Below, piece after piece: positions 32,970 through 45,819 of a DNA stretch of 64,000 bases (the stretch's first letter is position 1; each line of letters starts with the position of its first letter). The translations under genes and the position numbers were made by a program. Source of the stretch: Usnea hakonensis (Eukaryota; Ascomycota; Lecanoromycetes; Lecanorales; Parmeliaceae); NCBI GenBank assembly GCA_013423325.1, contig BLJB01000120.1:1-64000 (forward strand), read 5' to 3'. Below the pieces are notes generated by a model, which was given only the letters and a program-made list of their open reading frames with translations, made no database searches and had not been told where the DNA came from.

Positions 32970-34933
32970 ATGACGAGTAGGTTGCAGTTTTGTAATTTTA
33001 CAGAGTACGCTAATTGTTATTAGTCTCTTCAGCTATCGCGGGGCCAACCCTGCTGGCTGCCGCAGCTTGGCTCAACGCGAAGACTCAATTCTCTTACGAT
33101 TTGAAGTTGATCAGAGCGCTTGTCAATGCGCACGCCCAGGTCATCCTGGGGGAAAGATGTAATCGCCTGAACCCTTTCTACGCTTTGGAGCGACATGCAA
33201 TCGCCAACAGCACGGCAGATCACGCGTTCCTCATGCATGAGGGAGAGACGTGGACGTATAGAGAAGCTTATGATATCGTGCTCAAATATGGAACATGGCT
33301 GAAGACCGAACACGAAGTGTTGTCAAGAGAGGTAGTTGCAATGGACTTCATGAACTCGCCCGTGTTCGTCTTCCTGTGGCTGGGGATCTGGAGTCTTGGG
33401 GCTACACCTGCGTTCATCAACTATAATTTGACTGGGAATCCTTTGCTGCATTCTGTCAAAACTTCCACGGCACGACTACTATTTGTAGATCCCAAAATCC
33501 AACGACTGTTTACGAAGGACATCACCGACGCGCTTGAATCACCGGACGGTCAGGATGGACATAGGCCCGTGCAGACAATCGTCTTTGATGGGGCATTGGA
33601 AAAGCGGATAATGGGTACAGACGCAGTTCGAGAGCCAGACTCGTCGAGAAGCGCCGTGCGTCTCGACATGGCGATGCTCATCTTCACCAGCGGCACCACA
33701 GGTCTACCGAAACCGGCAACCATTTCTTGGCAGAAGATTGCGCTTTTGACGGGTTTCATGCCGCCCTGGTTCGGCTTGGCGAAAAGAGATAGACTCTATA
33801 CCTGCATGCCACTCTACCACTCCTCGGCTGCCCTTCTAGGAGTTTGCTCCTCATTGATCACCGGCTGTACTCTGGTTCTCGGCCACCGCTTCTCTGCAAC
33901 CACCTTCTGGAACGAGGTTCGCCAGCACGATGCTACCGTTATCCAATACGTAGGCGAGACTTGCCGCTATCTCCTGTCCGCGAAGCCGCAGCATGATCCA
34001 TTCACAGGCGAGAATCTTGACCGTGTCCACAAAGTCACTAAAGCCCTGGGCAATGGTCTCAGGCCAGATGTCTGGGACAGATTCAAGGAGCGCTTCGGTA
34101 TTGACACTATCGGCGAGTTCTACTCGTCTACGGAAGGTGTGAGCGCGACATGGAATCTCAGCTCCAACAAATTCACAAGTGGGGCAATCGGCCGAAATGG
34201 CTTCTTGTCTTCGGCGATAGTCAGTCGCGAACTCGTCATCGTCGAGGTAGATTGGATAACCGAGGCTCCTTTCCGCGACCCTCTGAACAACAACCTCTGC
34301 CGACAAGTCAAGACGGGTGAGCCGGGGGAACTGATGTACAAAGTCGACGCCGCAAACATCCATTCCGGGTTTCAAGGGTACTTCAACAACCCCTCTGCAA
34401 CCGACAGTAAAATCTTCCGCGACGTGCTCGTCAAAGGAGATGCGTATTTTCGTTCCGGAGACGTTTTACGGTGGGACAGCGAAGGGAGGTGGTGGTTCTG
34501 CGACCGCATCGGCGACACATTCCGCTGGAAATCCGAGAACGTCTCCACGGCCGAAGTCAGCTCCGCCCTAGGTACCCACCCAAACATCCACGAGGCCAAC
34601 GTCTACGGGGTCGAAGTGCCGAGTCACGACGGGAGAGCGGGCTGTGCTGCGGTTCTGTTCGATACGGATCCTATTAGCCAGGGGTTGTTGGATAGTGTGG
34701 CCAGCCACGCGTGGAACAGCTTGCCCAAGTACGCGGTGCCGTCGTTCCTGAGGATCGTCAAGAATTATCAGACTACGGGGAATTATAAGCAATTGAAAGC
34801 GGTGCTGAGAGGCGAGGGGATATCGCCGGAGAAGTCTGGGGGTGATAGGTTGTATTGGATGAAGAGTGGGCGGTATGAACCATTTGGGAAGGATGAGTGG
34901 GAGGCGTTGAGTCAAGGGCGGGTGAAGCTTTGA
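32970..34933 (+). CDS. fat1: FATP/Fat1-type very-long-chain acyl-CoA synthetase
   Basis: The main exon (33033-34933) is open without an ATG near its start. A tiny first exon of 7 nt (32970-32976) with a 56-nt intron gives MTTIAGPTLLAAAAWLNA and 635 residues; this start is inferred. The protein activates and helps import long or very long-chain fatty acids. The ATP/AMP motif is IFTSGTTGLPKPA (about 220-235); YTCMPLYHSSAALLG and GEFYSSTEGVS follow. The FATP/VLACS signature is DRIGDTFRWKSENVSTAEVS. The C-terminus has KYAVPSFLRIV and TGNYKQLKAVL. The N-terminal hydrophobic segment (about 2-17) suits membrane association. Length is close to the family (about 620-670). Confidence 0.88.
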
Positions 34934-35132
34934 AAAGTGGGGCTGGCATTGGCAAGAAGCTCGCTTTTGGGAGAATATTACCTGTACGAGATACGAGCAC
35001 TGACGGGCGTTTCCCAGATGCACTACGGGGCGTCTTTAATGATTGACCGAATACTTGACTGTACATATTCAATTCTAGGTGTTCTGGTTCTTGGAGGTAT
35101 GATCAGAAGAAGACACAAATGGATCTAAGCCT

Positions 35133-37163
35133 TCACCTCTCAAGCCTCGGTGACGATATGCTGGGGAAATCCCTCTTACCGTCAACGATCCTTTTCGCTT
35201 CATACTTTCTCACACCTTCATACTTCCTGAGACCACCGAGGCTCCTCTTTCCCATGGGCATGGAGAAGCTCCCGTTACTTTTCCCCACAACATCAACCAG
35301 CTCCGTCGAGGGAACAATATACGGCTGAACCTTGTTGCGCGTCTGCGTCCTCTGTTCGTACGCGTACGCATACCCAATCAGACTAGCTTCGCTCCAAGCC
35401 GGCCCAATGAAGCTGAGTCCGAATCTGGTTTCGCTGCTGTCAGCAACGGAGATGCTTGATGCGAGAGATCTTTCTGAACGGGAGTACTCACGGGATATTG
35501 GGCCCCGTTTCGACCAGCGTCCCTCTCATGTTCTTCATCACCGGTTCCGTGGCAGGATAGAATCCCAACGGGACCGTCACGACCGGCGTGCCGATCATGG
35601 CCGGTAATCCGGGCGAGAAATTCGTGGGCAGAATCAAGGCGTCGAGGCTGTAGTTCGCCAGCAAGCCGAGAATGCCTTGGGGACCGGCTACTTCCAGGTT
35701 GTTCTGATACGCGGCCCAGAATTGGGGACTGGTGTTGTTGAAGTCGAATGCTAGCGACTGATCCCACACGGCCGTGTCGCGGTCCGGGTAGTCTTCTTGA
35801 GGGAAGTTGTGGGTGAAGGTTCTGACCTCGGCGAGGTCGTGCACGTTTTGGGGGTTGTATGAGAGCATTGAGAGATACTCGCGGGGGAGATCGGTGACGA
35901 AGTCGACGTCGAGGACGATGTTTTCGTTGGATCCGTTGTTGTACTGCGCGAGTGCGTATGCCGTAATGTTGGTGTTGTCGACAATAGTGGCGCCGGCTTT
36001 CCTGATGGTCTCGACGGCTGCATTGAAGGCATTTACGACTGTACCATCTGGCTCTTGGGTTGGATCAATCACATTGCGTGGGATCCCGATCCGCTTTCCT
36101 CGCAGGCTGGAGAAATTGCAGGCGGCGACGTAATCAGGAGGCGTGTCCCATGGTTGAGCCAAGGTGTAGTTGTCGAGCGGATCCTTGCCGGCAATGGCTT
36201 GAAGTCTAGCTATCATGTCAGAATGATCATCATGTGAGTTTCGGCTTGCTGGCTCCTACACGTAAGCTGCGTCTTTGACCGTCCTTGCCATTGGTCCTAC
36301 AGTGTCTTGGCGTTGACTGATTGGGATGACCAGGGACCGCGAGGTAAGGCCTACAGTGGGCTTGATACCTACGAGGTTGCTTACTTCGCTGGGGCTTAGG
36401 ATACTGCCGCTGGTCTCTGATCCCAGAGCTGCGAATGCAAGACCGATTGCTGAGGAGACGCCGCTGCCGCTGGAACTTCCACTGGGATCTTGAGCTGGGT
36501 AGTAGACTCCGTAACATTGACCGCCATAGGCGCTCCACCCGTTGGTGCTGTTGTCAGATCGGAAATTTGCCCATTGACTCAGGTTGGATTTCCCCAGGAT
36601 GACGACGCCTGCAGCTCTCAATTTGGACGCTAATGTCGAATCTCTTGGCACTTTGGCTCCGTATAGAGCGAAAGAGCCTGCGGTGTTATTCATTTTGTCA
36701 TCCGTTGCAATGTTGTTTTTGATGATAATCGGGATCCCGTGCAGAGGTCCCCTGACAGTGCCATTTGCGCGCTCCGCATCCAGCTCTGCCGCAATGCTAA
36801 CAGCGTCCGGGTTGACCTCCGTAACGCAATTGAGGGTTCCATTAACCTCATTGATTCTTGCAATGTATGCCTGCTGGCTGTCAGCTGCGAAACTTTGTTC
36901 AATGACCAAATCAGGCGAATACATTGACGAGATCCACGCTTGTAAACTCGCCAGCCTCAAGCCCCGTCTCTAATTCTTCTAGAGTGACTTCTATCAATGC
37001 TGGGAAGCCTCCTAAGGCTAAGAAGAACCATTCATCAGTCTGAGCTGTGGCATTTGAAGGGGTTACGAAGCGACTTACATGTCGAATTGGGACAAGTCTG
37101 TCCGTACACCAAAGCCCAAAACAAACAGCAGAGCAGAGCAGTGAGGGACCATCGTCGAGGCAT
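35133..37163 (-). CDS. secreted amidase (amidase signature family)
   Basis: Five exons on the minus strand, 37163-37079, 37017-36923, 36870-36260, 36205-35492 and 35424-35133, give 598 residues. Amidase-signature enzymes hydrolyse amide bonds by a Ser-cisSer-Lys triad. The first 21 residues (MPRRWSLTALLCCLFWALVYG) look like a signal peptide. LHGIPIIIKNNI holds the Lys. The Gly/Ser-rich signature is PSGSSSGSGVSSAIGLAFAA and the nucleophile Ser lies in GSETSGSILSPS. SNLVGIKPTVGLTSR and PISQRQDTVGPMARTVKDAA are conserved. Several Asn-x-Ser/Thr sites fit secretion. The last exon adds a basic Arg/Lys-rich tail (about 60 residues) beyond the usual end at NKVQPYIVPSTEL. Substrate is unknown; the family includes many fungal enzymes of unknown specificity. 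Confidence 0.9.
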
Positions 37164-37772
37164 CTTGCTGTTGATCAGGAGCTTAGTCACCGAAGAAGAT
37201 AGACAAGAAAAACGATGAGAGAAAAAGGACCGGCACCAGCTTTGGTATGTACTTATTCTTATAGATAATGAGAATGCGGCACTGCTGGTATTTGCATTGA
37301 AGCTTCTGCATCTTTTCCATCTTAGGAAGTTCAGAATCCCGTTGAGACGTCATCACCGCTAAGACAGGGATGACTCCAGTGGCAGCATGTAGAGTTACCC
37401 AGTATCTTACTAGTTTTAAGATAAGGCTGGGGAGCCCTAAGATATTACTCAAAGAGGAAGCTCGATCACCTATCCTTTGCTTTTGCAGGGAAAGGAAAGA
37501 CGGATGACATTACAGCATCTGTGTGCCATTCTGTAGATTCGTTTGATTCTCTTGATCCGAACAAAGTTCCATGACCAAATTCTCATGATCCGCTAGCCCA
37601 CTCCACTGGCACCGTCCAGGCGACGACATATGTTCGGTCAAAAGTTACGCCGATGACCGATCGGATTCGTAGGGCTGACATACTCGTATATTGTCTCGGA
37701 GCACCAGACGGACGCCATTGCGACGGGTAAATTCTCGCAAAGGCATATATGTCTTGGTAGTATATCCTCGAC
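37164..37772. other. divergent intergenic region
   Basis: About 610 bp lie between the amidase start (minus) and the PIG-S start (plus). No gene, repeat or RNA is recognised; promoters are expected here. Confidence 0.5.
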
Positions 37773-39609
37773 ATGATGCAGGCTATCGATTCCAGGCCTG
37801 AAGATGAAGGATTAAAGCTGGTGTCTAGCCCCGCGAGTGCTCAAAAGCAGCCTCCCCCCGAGAGCCCTCAGAGCATAAAGACCAGGGGTTTGGTTATCCT
37901 ATCATTCTGGGTTCTGGTCATTCTACTTGGAGTACCAGTATGGCTGTGGACTACATCCATATATCGGGCGAGGTTGCCGCTCCAAGATATGCTAGATTGG
38001 GCCGACGGAAAGGTACTCGTTCCACACTCATTGTGTATATGAGTTGCTAAGCATATTGCAGGCATGCAAACCCACCTTTCCTCTTCAAATCGCCATAGAA
38101 GCACCCTTTCTGCAAGAAGCTGAAGCTGCACACCTCGTTCGTACAACTCAGCATGCTCTCGACGATCTCAATGAGTTTTCCGCCCACCATTTACGTTTAC
38201 GATTGGCAAAATCTTCCCTCTCTAGAGACCCTCAGAACGCGTCAATGGCGATAATGCAAGATAGGTATATCGCCAAACCTTTTCCACAATATTGGAGTGG
38301 GGACAGGCTGGATGAGGAAGCTTTGACAGTCAGACTGCAGCCAAAGACTGACGCTCAAGCAGCTAGAGCTGAGCTGCAGTTTCAATCTACCAAGCTCGAC
38401 GTGTTCTATGCCTCCAATCAGGCGCCCTCCGTCTCCTCGAGTTCTTCAAACTTGGCGACCTTTATTGCCACCCAGCTGCAGGAGTTGTTCGCCGAGGAGC
38501 AAGCTATCATCGCTCACGTCCTCCAAACAGCTCAAAATGTGGCTCAAGCACCGCTGGCATCCTCATCTACTTCTTCTGCTTTGAGAGAGCTCAGATCAAG
38601 ATCTCACAAATCTCTCAATCCAGGACTTGAAGCGAGACTAGAAAGCCGAATGACCCGATCTCTCAAGTACGCTCCAACATATCACATAACTGTCTCCCTC
38701 TTCACGCCTTCAGCGGCACCATCGTCCTGGGAAATAGAGTTCGCTCTCTCAGAGTACTTCAATCCGCTACTCGAATCCATACGTGGTGTTAGTGATTTCA
38801 CCGTTGATACTCAGGTGCAATTGTATGCAACATTCTCTCCATCAGTCCATAGACCTGAGTACGATGCAGAGCAGCAGATATGGACTTTACGGGAAGAAGA
38901 CTTGAGTGGTTTCATCAACGCAGCTGAATGGCCTTTGAGCCCAAGTATAGGGGCTGGACCAACTCTAAACTTTGTGCTTTACGTGCCTGATCGCTCGACA
39001 TCACCGCTGGTGGTCAAGGGAAGCCAAGCTTCGAGCTGGCTGATTCCTCAATGGGGCGGTGTAGTGATCTTAAACACTCAAAATGCCAATGCCACCTCGA
39101 ATGCAGCGCATCTCTCTAAAGAGGCGATCCGGCCGGCGCTCCTGACCTTCGCCCATCAGCTACTCTCGTTCTTGGGAGCACCTCAAACTCCACCGTCCTT
39201 GCCGTTACAGCTTCAAACTCTCACTCGCATCCGCGCGGCATCTCTTCTTTTGTCGGCTTCATCAACTATGGGATCATTAGCTCGTTTGACCGTAGCCTTG
39301 CCTTCAATTGCTATCCCGGAGACCGTATCATCAGCCGTTGATACTACCCTGATACATCTACGGACCACGTGTGATGCTTTGAAAGAAGGCAAATTCAGAG
39401 ACGCCTTGGAGAATGCTCGAATCGCTGAGATCGAAGCTGAGAAAGGTTTCTTCGAAAAGAGTATGGTTGGCCAAGTCTACTTCCCAGACGAACACAAGGT
39501 CGCTGTTTATCTGCCATTACTTGGTCCTGTAGGTGTGCCACTAGTCATGAGCGCTCTGAAGGAATTGAGAAAACTATGGGCCTCAAAAAAAGCAGCCCAA
39601 CCGGGCTGA
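37773..39609 (+). CDS. gpi17: GPI transamidase subunit PIG-S (Gpi17)
   Basis: Two exons, 37773-38012 and 38062-39609, give 595 residues (another ATG lies one codon downstream). PIG-S is a subunit of the ER GPI-transamidase complex that attaches GPI anchors. TM1 is about residues 38-62 (GLVILSFWVLVILLGVPVWLW), directly followed by TTSIYRARLPL, the conserved family motif. A lumenal domain of about 450 residues follows with YAPTYHITVSLFTPSAAPSSW and the WGGVVILN motif (WGG is well conserved). A second hydrophobic segment near the end (AVYLPLLGPVGVPLVMSAL) is followed by a basic tail, the expected two-TM topology. The intron (38013-38061) is 49 nt. Confidence 0.93.
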
Positions 39610-42354
39610 ATTTCTTGAAGACTAGGAGATCTTGGAAAAGGAGCCAGTCGCTTGTGTTGCAAAAGCAAGGCCCATCAGTCAATCAAATCAAAAGGCCTCG
39701 AAGAACAGCGCCTCCACTTTGGCGCCACATGTATGGTTGTTGACAGCACAACATGCCGGAGTGTGGAGCGTGAATCTGCTTTATTGGCCCACAGAGAAAT
39801 TGGCTGCTGATCTTTGAAAGATCCCAATCGCCTACGTCGGAATTGTTAAATTACTTTTAAAGCGATTGTAGGCTGTGAGAGTAGCATTGTCTTGACCACT
39901 TAAAGATTCAAAATGCAAGGGAAGAATCATTCACATTTCCAGCGCCAAGCTAGCCACTCTCGAAAGACGCATTCCGAGTTTCTTTGGCTTTGATCATTCG
40001 GAAAAGTCAATTATTTCAACGAAAGCTACTTAATCATCCTGGGAGATTTGATATGCTCGAGGGCAATCGTATCTCTAAAGTTGCTTTCGGGTCTCTTGAG
40101 ACTTGACTTGTCCTCTGGGCCCTGGTCGCAGATCTGCACTCTCAGCGAAAATTGATTGTTGCTGTCTCTTTCGCTGCCTCAATCGTTCCTGCTAACGCAA
40201 CATCGCCGGCGTACTTATGTCGATATCCCATCACTGAGATCTTATTAAGTGATTACATTGCTCAAAATTACAGGTTTTAAGGTGTGCATATTGCGACCTA
40301 TTCTGGGGCGAGGCATACCGCGGTCTCTATCCCAACAGACGACAAGTAAAAGCCGTTGGTTGATGGCGCTTGCTGGTTCGTGCGACATCAATCGTAGAGC
40401 TACCAATCATTGAAGGAAGTCGTTGAAAATTTGTACCAATTGAGTTACTTTGGCCTACGGGCCGCGACATAAGTACTCTGGGTGCGTTAGAGCTATGCGC
40501 GTTCTTTGCCATCTTGGGCACTCCACGCCGTTGTGACTTGTGACGCAAGATATCCATCCTATGACCGCCAAAAGGCAATCACGTTGACCCGCTTGAGCAT
40601 TACATATCATTATGCATGGAGCCACTACGATTCCGCCACGCCACCTACATAATATGAAGCAGGGTGGATTCGGTCTCTTGCATGGATATATGCGTTGTAC
40701 CTGCATATGCAACAACGGGGAGGATGACCGCAACAAGGTCTTGATCAAGTACTTTAGAGAATCACTTTCCACGACGAGAAGCCATCAGTGAGCCAGCCAG
40801 CAGTAGCTCGAGCTTGACCTATTCCTACGTAACTATTTGAAACAGAAACCAGCGCGTTGTAGGCTAGCGTAGGAAGTCCCACGCCGTGGCTTGCAGATGC
40901 TGGCTTGATGCATTTTTTGGTAACCAAGCCTTCGGCGTCGGTTAAATGCAGTAGGACGATTCTCTCGACAATCCAAGGCTCGAGATTACAACATAACCTC
41001 ATAAAGATGGAGCTCCGTGCGCTTGCTTCAAGATTGAATGTTGATATGAATTTCCCGTCAGATAATTAGATATTTCATTACTGTGGACGGATCTGTGGGG
41101 TGAATGAAGCGGGAAAGGGTGCGCTTCAGCCTTCAAGGCTTTGCCCCGGATTTCTGATATGCGTGCCACTAGGAAGATTGTTTGACAAGGTTGAGAATCC
41201 GCCGTTGAGCCTTAAGCCGAGGATGACTTGTATTAATTGTAATTATGAAGCAGTCGCAAGCTCGCAAAAGGATGACTTGACAAACAAGATTTGAAACGAA
41301 GGAAGCCCGTTGGAGCGCTTGTGGAAAAAGAAATGCTCAAACGTGATGTCGTTGCCCTCAGCTTATCTTAAAAGGTGATGCTTGTATTCCTTCCCGTCCC
41401 GCAAAAAACGTGGGCAGCGAGCCAATCAAACAAAGGATGTCCAATGCTTGGGCTGAGATGTGTTGTCAGTCCATGTCAGGAACGAAGAAATGTGCCAGAA
41501 GCAGTGGGACAAGGCTCAAGGCCAATTGCGATCAGGCCGGCAGTGGAAACAAGATCGCATATCGCGCGTTAGTAGTTAGTTAAGTACTTAGGTAGTTACA
41601 TTGAGGATTGATGCAAGATATCATAAGGAGAAATCATTCGCTCTTACATAATTCCCAGGGATAAATGCTCCAGACTTTTGGCCGTCCACTCGTCATACAT
41701 AGAGTACCGGCAATCCTTCTTTCACCTATTTTCATTTTCTTTACTCATACCAGTTGTTCATAGAATACTTACTTACATTAATCATTTCCGTCACCTGATT
41801 CACTTAATCTCTACCCTCTTAACTCTTAAGGGATAAATTAATACCAACATCACCTCTACACCGCTCTGGCATCCTTGTCCTTGTTGAAGCCCTTTTTGGT
41901 TCTTGTGGACCCTCGTACTTTATATATTCTCATGCCCCCAGGCTGTTTTAAGTTGTTCTAGTCTCCAAACTTCCAGCACATGAATCATAAATATAGCAAT
42001 CCGAGGCTAAAGGTGCTTGAAGGTTATCCATTTCCCAATTGAACCAAGTCTTTGCTGCCCAACCTACGCCAACCCGAGGTCCCACCGAACTTTCATGGCA
42101 CATTTGGCGTCGAGATCCAGGCACAGACAACCTACAGGGTCCCACCTGCAGAGCTGACTTTCACCTCTCAATAATCCTTCTACCTTCCTACATCAATCTT
42201 ATCGATATCACCCTCATCATCCTCATCACCCTCATCGTCCTTACACTCGTTCCCGAGTCAATTCACCTACACAAAAACGTCCACACTCATGCGCTTTCCT
42301 CCTCATTGATATCACTCATCCCAATCCCTGCCTGAATTATTTTCGCAGTCCACA
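39610..42354. other. 2.7 kb intergenic region, gene-poor
   Basis: This is the largest gap. The open frames here are all short and without domain signals. 41600-41860 is AT-rich. A CT-rich repeat of the type (CATCCT/CACCCT)n lies at about 42196-42245 and probably belongs to the 5' leader of the gene at 42355. I see no transposase, inverted repeats or RNA gene, but old degraded elements cannot be excluded by eye. Confidence 0.4.
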
Positions 42355-45060
42355 ATGTCAGGAAGGAGCGCGTACGTGCGCAAACAGAACCTCGCACAAG
42401 CCGATAAACGGGCATTGAAGGAATACGCTGAGTACGGACATGATGACCCTTATCTATTTGGCTATCCTGGCGGACTCATGTCCGCTTCCAAGCCCAACTA
42501 CTCCGCAACCCCTTCCTATCAGTCTTCACACCACTCCTCTCATCACTCCAATCCTCGTCGCCGGTCAGCATCTTCTACAAGCAGCACGTATGGGTATTCT
42601 CTTCCTCATGTTGCTTCACATGTGCGGAAGCCTCGTCCAATCATCGTCGCTTCTGCAATTGAAAAGAGCGACTTTCGGACACACCTCGATGGCATGAGCT
42701 CGACTCTGCGGGGTAAACTTGGTGGTTTGATTAAGGGGAAGAAGGATAATGCAGACAAGCCAAGGCCCCGACCATTTCCTTCTACCGTGAACCTGGATAT
42801 GCTAAGTCGGACCGACAATTACACACCTTCTCTGGATGCAGTACCGTCTCTGACATCGAGTACCTCTCCCTCTGAGGGCCAGGCAACTCTCTCTTCCAAT
42901 GGTCAGTTTACACCCGCATCGCGTCAGAGACAGCAGCAAGAGTCCGTGGTACATAAAATTAGGAGGTTTGAAGGTGGTGGGAAGCTGCCTCAGCTGGGGT
43001 GGAAGTCTCTTTCGAATGTAAGCGTTAACCAAAGTACTCTTCATAAATCATATGCTGACAACCATTAGAATCCTGAATTATGGGACGAGAAAGGCGATAC
43101 ATTTGTCTACATGTATATGCATGGCTCACGAACTAAGCCGCCTCCTTCCTTTCGAATTGATTCCCGAGTCATCAAGCAATCCGGGTCTACTGCTTTCATA
43201 GACCAGCTGTACAACGTTCGGGAACCTGAAGGCTGGCCTAAATTCCATCCCAATGACCCACGCGCTCGGAGAGAAGAAACACCAGAAGATGTCGACATGT
43301 ATAATGGGTATCGATCTCAAGATGAAGACGGCGACATTGATGCCATACGGCCTGTTGGCGAGTCGAAACGTCATGTTGATAGGGCGCCTAGCGGAATCCA
43401 ACATGAGATTTACGTACCGTGGCCTGGAGCAGAAACTGGAATTCACTCGACGATATGGCACATCACCACCCGGAATTTCTTTGCCGTCACGTACGACGCA
43501 AGTGCTTTGGTGGGAACGACACTCCATGAGGCCATGACCAAGCTATTTGAACGCATCGTAATGTACCCGGACTATCTGGACAGGAGTATCAACAAAGTAA
43601 ATTGGATCACAGACTACATTGTCCGTCACAAGTTTGACGACGTGCGAAACAATCCGTCCTATGCAGCGTCATTGTTGGCCTTTAGCGAGGCGCCTGAAGT
43701 GCAATGGAGGGAAGGCTACATTGAAGCTTTTGTGCACTGCGTAGGCATGCTGGACATGGGCCTTCAGACAATCCCGGAATGGCGTTACGTAACACCACAT
43801 ACTAAGATGTTCCTGCAAAACGCGAGCATGGAGATTGAAGAGCGAATTACTCGGGCTCAAGGCTGGCTGCAATCTTTCGACTTCAGCGAAATGTGGCCTC
43901 ATTCCTCTCTTCCGCCTTCCGTTGGACGTGGCTGTTGTGAGAGACTCAGGAAATGGCTTTGCAAATATTATGAGAATGCTCTCCTGCATTGGCCACCGAC
44001 CAATGACCAAATGTGGCTCACACGTGACATTGCCATGCGTCTCAAGAATGACTTCGAGGGCTTGTACGACTACCTGGTCGACCGTGACGTGATGTTTGAT
44101 AGCACAGAGTATCGCCCAGGACAAAAATGGTCAATCACCAGTCGCTCTGGCCAGAACTTTCGAGCCGATACTTTTGAGTTGCCATTGACCGATATCCTCC
44201 TCGGCTTCGACAACCGAAATGGTTTTCCCCATATTCCTCACCCTTATCCAATCACGCCCACCTCTGTCCCTACGCAATCCAAGCCTAGACCCACATGGAT
44301 TGTCAAGAAACCAACATCGCCGGCCGATCTACTTGCTCAGTCTCGCAGGAAGGCATTGTCCTACGCCGAGGCTAGTAACGTCTACACTCTTCGGGACCAA
44401 TATATGCACACAGATCTCGTCACAAACTTCATCCGTTTCGAGCAAAGCGATCAGGCGGAGACTCTTGACCCATTCGAGGCACGCCGCGGCCGTTGGATCC
44501 TTATCTATGGTATCTTACAGGTCCTTGCGACCATCTCCGTGGACAGTCCAAATCTACGCTTCAAAGAAGGCGCTCAATACCACCTTTGCCCACAAATGAA
44601 AGGGGTGGTACCCTGGGCCGAGCGAGGTTCCCCGCCTGAAGCAGAAGCCGAACACAAGCGTAGTCACTGCTGGGTCATACCCGAAACCTGGGGTCCTCTT
44701 CTCCCCAAAGCTCGGCCTAACGCACACAAACCCATTCTATGGGGCCAATATGGCGATGGTAGAGCTCGAGGACAAAGCGTCGATTCTGTTCCTACAATGG
44801 AGCATCCCGCACCCAAACCGCACGATGCTAGCCTTGGAAGGAAAAGAGCTGAGGAGTGGGTTGCAGCAAATGGTGGTCCAGAGGTAGGAATGGGCGATGT
44901 CGGTAGCGAGACGAATGCAAATACCATTGATGAAATGCGCAGTACCCTGAAGAGCGAAGGCAGTGAAGTCCCTAGCACTGAGAGTGCTGCTGAAGCTGCG
45001 AGGAAGAGGAGGGCGTTGGTGCATGGGTTCACGGATTTCCAACCACCGAGTGAATGGTGA
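42355..45060 (+). CDS. large fungal-specific protein (DUF8004-like)
   Basis: Two exons, 42355-43017 and 43069-45060, give 884 residues. The N-terminal 220 residues are Ser/His/Pro/Arg-rich and disordered-looking (SSHHSSHHSNPRRR). The junction at 43017/43069 gives LGWKSLSNNPELWDEKGDT. A conserved globular region follows: GDTFVYMYMHGSRTKPPPSF, YVPWPGAETGIHSTIWHIT, FFAVTYDASALVGTTLHEAM, VGMLDMGLQTIPEW, and RGRWILIYGILQVLATISVD. I believe this is the fungal family listed as DUF8004, but this is from memory of the pattern and not a search. No catalytic residues are evident. The C-terminal 110 residues are charged and low-complexity and end with FTDFQPPSEW. Function unknown. Confidence 0.8.
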
Positions 45061-45819
45061 GATGGACCGATCGTGCGGATCGTGCGGATTGGATTGGTGT
45101 AATACGGGCGTGGGGTGGTGGACATATATTCTTCTTTCTTTTGATACCAGATATAGGGACTTGAAGCAGGGCGCTCCTGGGATCTTTGTTACTGGCTTCT
45201 TCAATCTACCTCTACCTCTACCAGAGAGCTTATGTGCTGTGGGATAGCGGTTGAGCATATGGTATAAGTACGCGTGGGCTGTAGATCAGTACCATTAGCA
45301 AAGCAGAGTCTCCATGCTTGAAAAATATTGATGATGCATTTGCGTGACTTTAACTCTCGTTTTTTCCATTTCCTTCGACTATCGTCCGCATCGGCATCAG
45401 GTGATTACGCGGTTGTGAATTTCGCTCCACTAGAGCTCTTGCCTGGGGTATGTACGTTTTCATTGGGTTTGCATGTGCGGCGGGGCCTGGTGCGCGATGG
45501 CTCATGTTGGGATTGGGGCTGTGATGGAGGGAGGGGATTGTTTAGATGGGTAGGGGAGAACAAAAGGCTACTGAAGAAATTGGTCAATTCGTTTGGTGAT
45601 GGTAGAAGGAAAGTTTTCTGCGTATTAGGAGGAATGTAACGCGTTTTGGGGGAGGGTTTTGGTAGAACCTGGGTCTGGAGTGAGTCAGAGAGAAAAAGGA
45701 GTCCGTGCGTAGTTTTCACGGGCAAGGATCTTCGATGGTTATGAGCATTTGTTGATAGGAGTTCGAGATGCTCGCGAGAAACAGACAGTATCCTTTGTAC
45801 AAAAGAGCAGCGCGTTCCG
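45061..45819. other. convergent 3' region
   Basis: About 760 bp lie between the stops of the 42355 gene and the mitoribosomal gene. A minus-strand frame at 45405-45830 is Pro/Ser/Thr-rich without a domain and is probably chance. Otherwise nothing is seen. Confidence 0.5.

Noticed and set aside
32970..37163. Acyl-CoA synthetase plus amidase as a biosynthetic cluster
   Set aside because: Both are common stand-alone enzymes; no synthase, regulator or tailoring genes surround them.
39610..42354. Possible degraded mobile element in the large gap
   Set aside because: No terminal repeats, target duplications or coding remnants could be supported by eye.
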